64,000 nt of DNA from Heligmosomoides polygyrus polygyrus (lineage: Eukaryota > Nematoda > Chromadorea > Rhabditida > Heligmosomidae): contig OX377202.1 in assembly GCA_947396885.1 (NCBI GenBank), positions 18,352,001 to 18,416,000 on the forward strand, given 5' to 3'. Numbering within the stretch: position 1 is the first letter of the stretch; every line of letters begins with the position of its first letter. Shown piece by piece: positions 62,939-64,000 of the stretch. Under the pieces are notes generated by a model. The model ran no database searches. It was not told where the DNA came from and saw only the letters and a program-made list of their open reading frames with translations. The translations under genes were made by a program, and so were the position numbers.

Positions 62939-63429
62939 CAGAATTTCTTGAACGGGGGAGGGGTTTTCTCATCTATTCAACTTTTTGAAGAATGATGCTA
63001 CCATGAGTGACGTTAGCAAGTAACTCTGGAATGCTCCATGAACGCCACTTCTCCGACGCTAACCTTATTTTAGGTCGCGCAATTTGTCCGAGAATATCTT
63101 TCCGACAAGTCGAGGAAGTCGCTTTTTACCTTCGTAGGCTCTGAAACGTTCTCCTTATCTGTGACGAGGTAGCTTCGCTTACCCGGAGAACAAAGTCGAA
63201 CCTAATAGTAACCCGACGCAAACACTGTTTCCAACTACAACGTAGTCTTCACTATACTTAATGTACTGAATGTGCTAACGACAGTACTACTACCTACCTC
63301 CTTTTTTTTCTAATAAATACATTATAAAGTTGTGAAATTGACCATCTAGCCAAGAAACATCAGGCAGGTTCAAGTAAGTTTCCTTGATCCTCAAGTGATT
63401 GGTATCGAGATTGCAAGCTGTTATGACGA
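62939..63429. other. intergenic, nothing recognised
   Basis: No feature recognised. Confidence 0.4.
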
Positions 63430-63500
63430 TGTTTTGTCGCGAGTTCGAATCCCACTTGGTGCTAAAGTTTGATCGCAACAAAACATCGTTATAACATCAA
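63430..63500 (+). repeat. SINE-C fragment
   Basis: GTCGCGAGTTCGAATCCCAC (B-box) followed by AAGTTTGATCGCAACAAAAC with ATCGTTATAAC. Confidence 0.55.
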
Positions 63501-64000
63501 GCAGGCTGTTTCCTCCAGATTCAGCTGGCGCCATTCCCTGGAGTCCGTGATGGACTCTCCCACCATGTTATCAGAGTGGAACACCGCTATGTGCTTTGGA
63601 CTCTCGCCAAAGGAAGCGGAAGACCTCGGCTGGCAATCGAATGGGATTAGATAGCCAAAGTGCGGACTCGAACTGTCTCTGTGAGAAACTCTTGAAGTGC
63701 ATGGTTGACGTACTCCTTCTTTTATCATTTAACACAGTTGGCTGCACTGCAGTTCCTAAAAAGGACTTTTGCTTGACCACCCCCACCTTTCCTGTTCCGT
63801 CGGATTCGTGGAATGCGCGTATGCATTCGCTTTTTCTTCGGGGAGAATCCCGTTTTTCTCGAACATTCAGTGGTCAGAGATGGAAGTTGACAGCGGAGAA
63901 CTCGAGACAACGTCACTTTCGATAGGATAGCGATATCCGTCGTGATAGATTGCGCTGAAGGAGTGGCGTCTCGCTCTCGACGAAGCAACGTCAATGAATC
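63501..64000. other. unassigned to window end
   Basis: Overlapping open frames of 60 to 109 codons on both strands (63596-63925 the longest). None matches a known family. Confidence 0.3.

Overview
The window looks like a nematode genome, probably a clade V (strongylid or hookworm-like) parasite. This is inferred from one clearly spliced gene with nematode-style junctions (TTTCAG acceptors, GTAAGT-like donors, a possible trans-splice acceptor at the start codon) and from the mix of RTE and CR1-type LINEs, mariner and Tc1-like transposons, Penelope-like elements and tRNA-derived SINEs. No database search was possible. Nothing bacterial or viral was seen. All family names are pattern recognition, and most repeat boundaries are read by eye to within about 5 to 20 bases.

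One host gene is well supported: a ZIP (SLC39) metal-ion transporter on the + strand, 31485-45405. Its eight exons have phases that all agree and join to 897 bp (298 aa plus stop). Introns 2, 4, 5 and 6 are large and full of repeats. Three TGATAA (GATA-factor type) sites lie 165 to 325 bp upstream of the start codon, which fits intestinal expression. A second, weakly supported Ser-rich gene may lie at about 22.6-25.1 kb.

The rest is mostly mobile DNA. 0-14 kb: RTE, mariner, Penelope-like (PLE) and CR1-like relics, SINEs, and an 874 bp foldback element with an 8 bp flanking duplication. 14-18 kb: a structurally complete RTE-type LINE with an 18 bp target-site duplication, inserted into the end of a DNA transposon and broken by a 41 bp tandem duplication and a frameshift. 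18-31 kb: PLE GIY-YIG endonuclease relics, MITEs, tandem repeats and minisatellites. 31-46 kb: the ZIP gene with SINEs, a mariner tail, a TIR element and a composite minisatellite in its introns. 46-64 kb: a CR1-like LINE tail, an internally deleted mariner with both TIRs, more LINE fragments, SINEs, and a DNA transposon whose ends are inverted arrays of about 20 bp repeats.

Three dispersed tRNA-like repeat families are named here SINE-A (12 loci), SINE-B (4) and SINE-C (6). SINE-A has Pol III A-box and B-box-like motifs and an ATCCTTT-type tail, and is the most abundant element in the window. A short palindromic family is named MITE-P.
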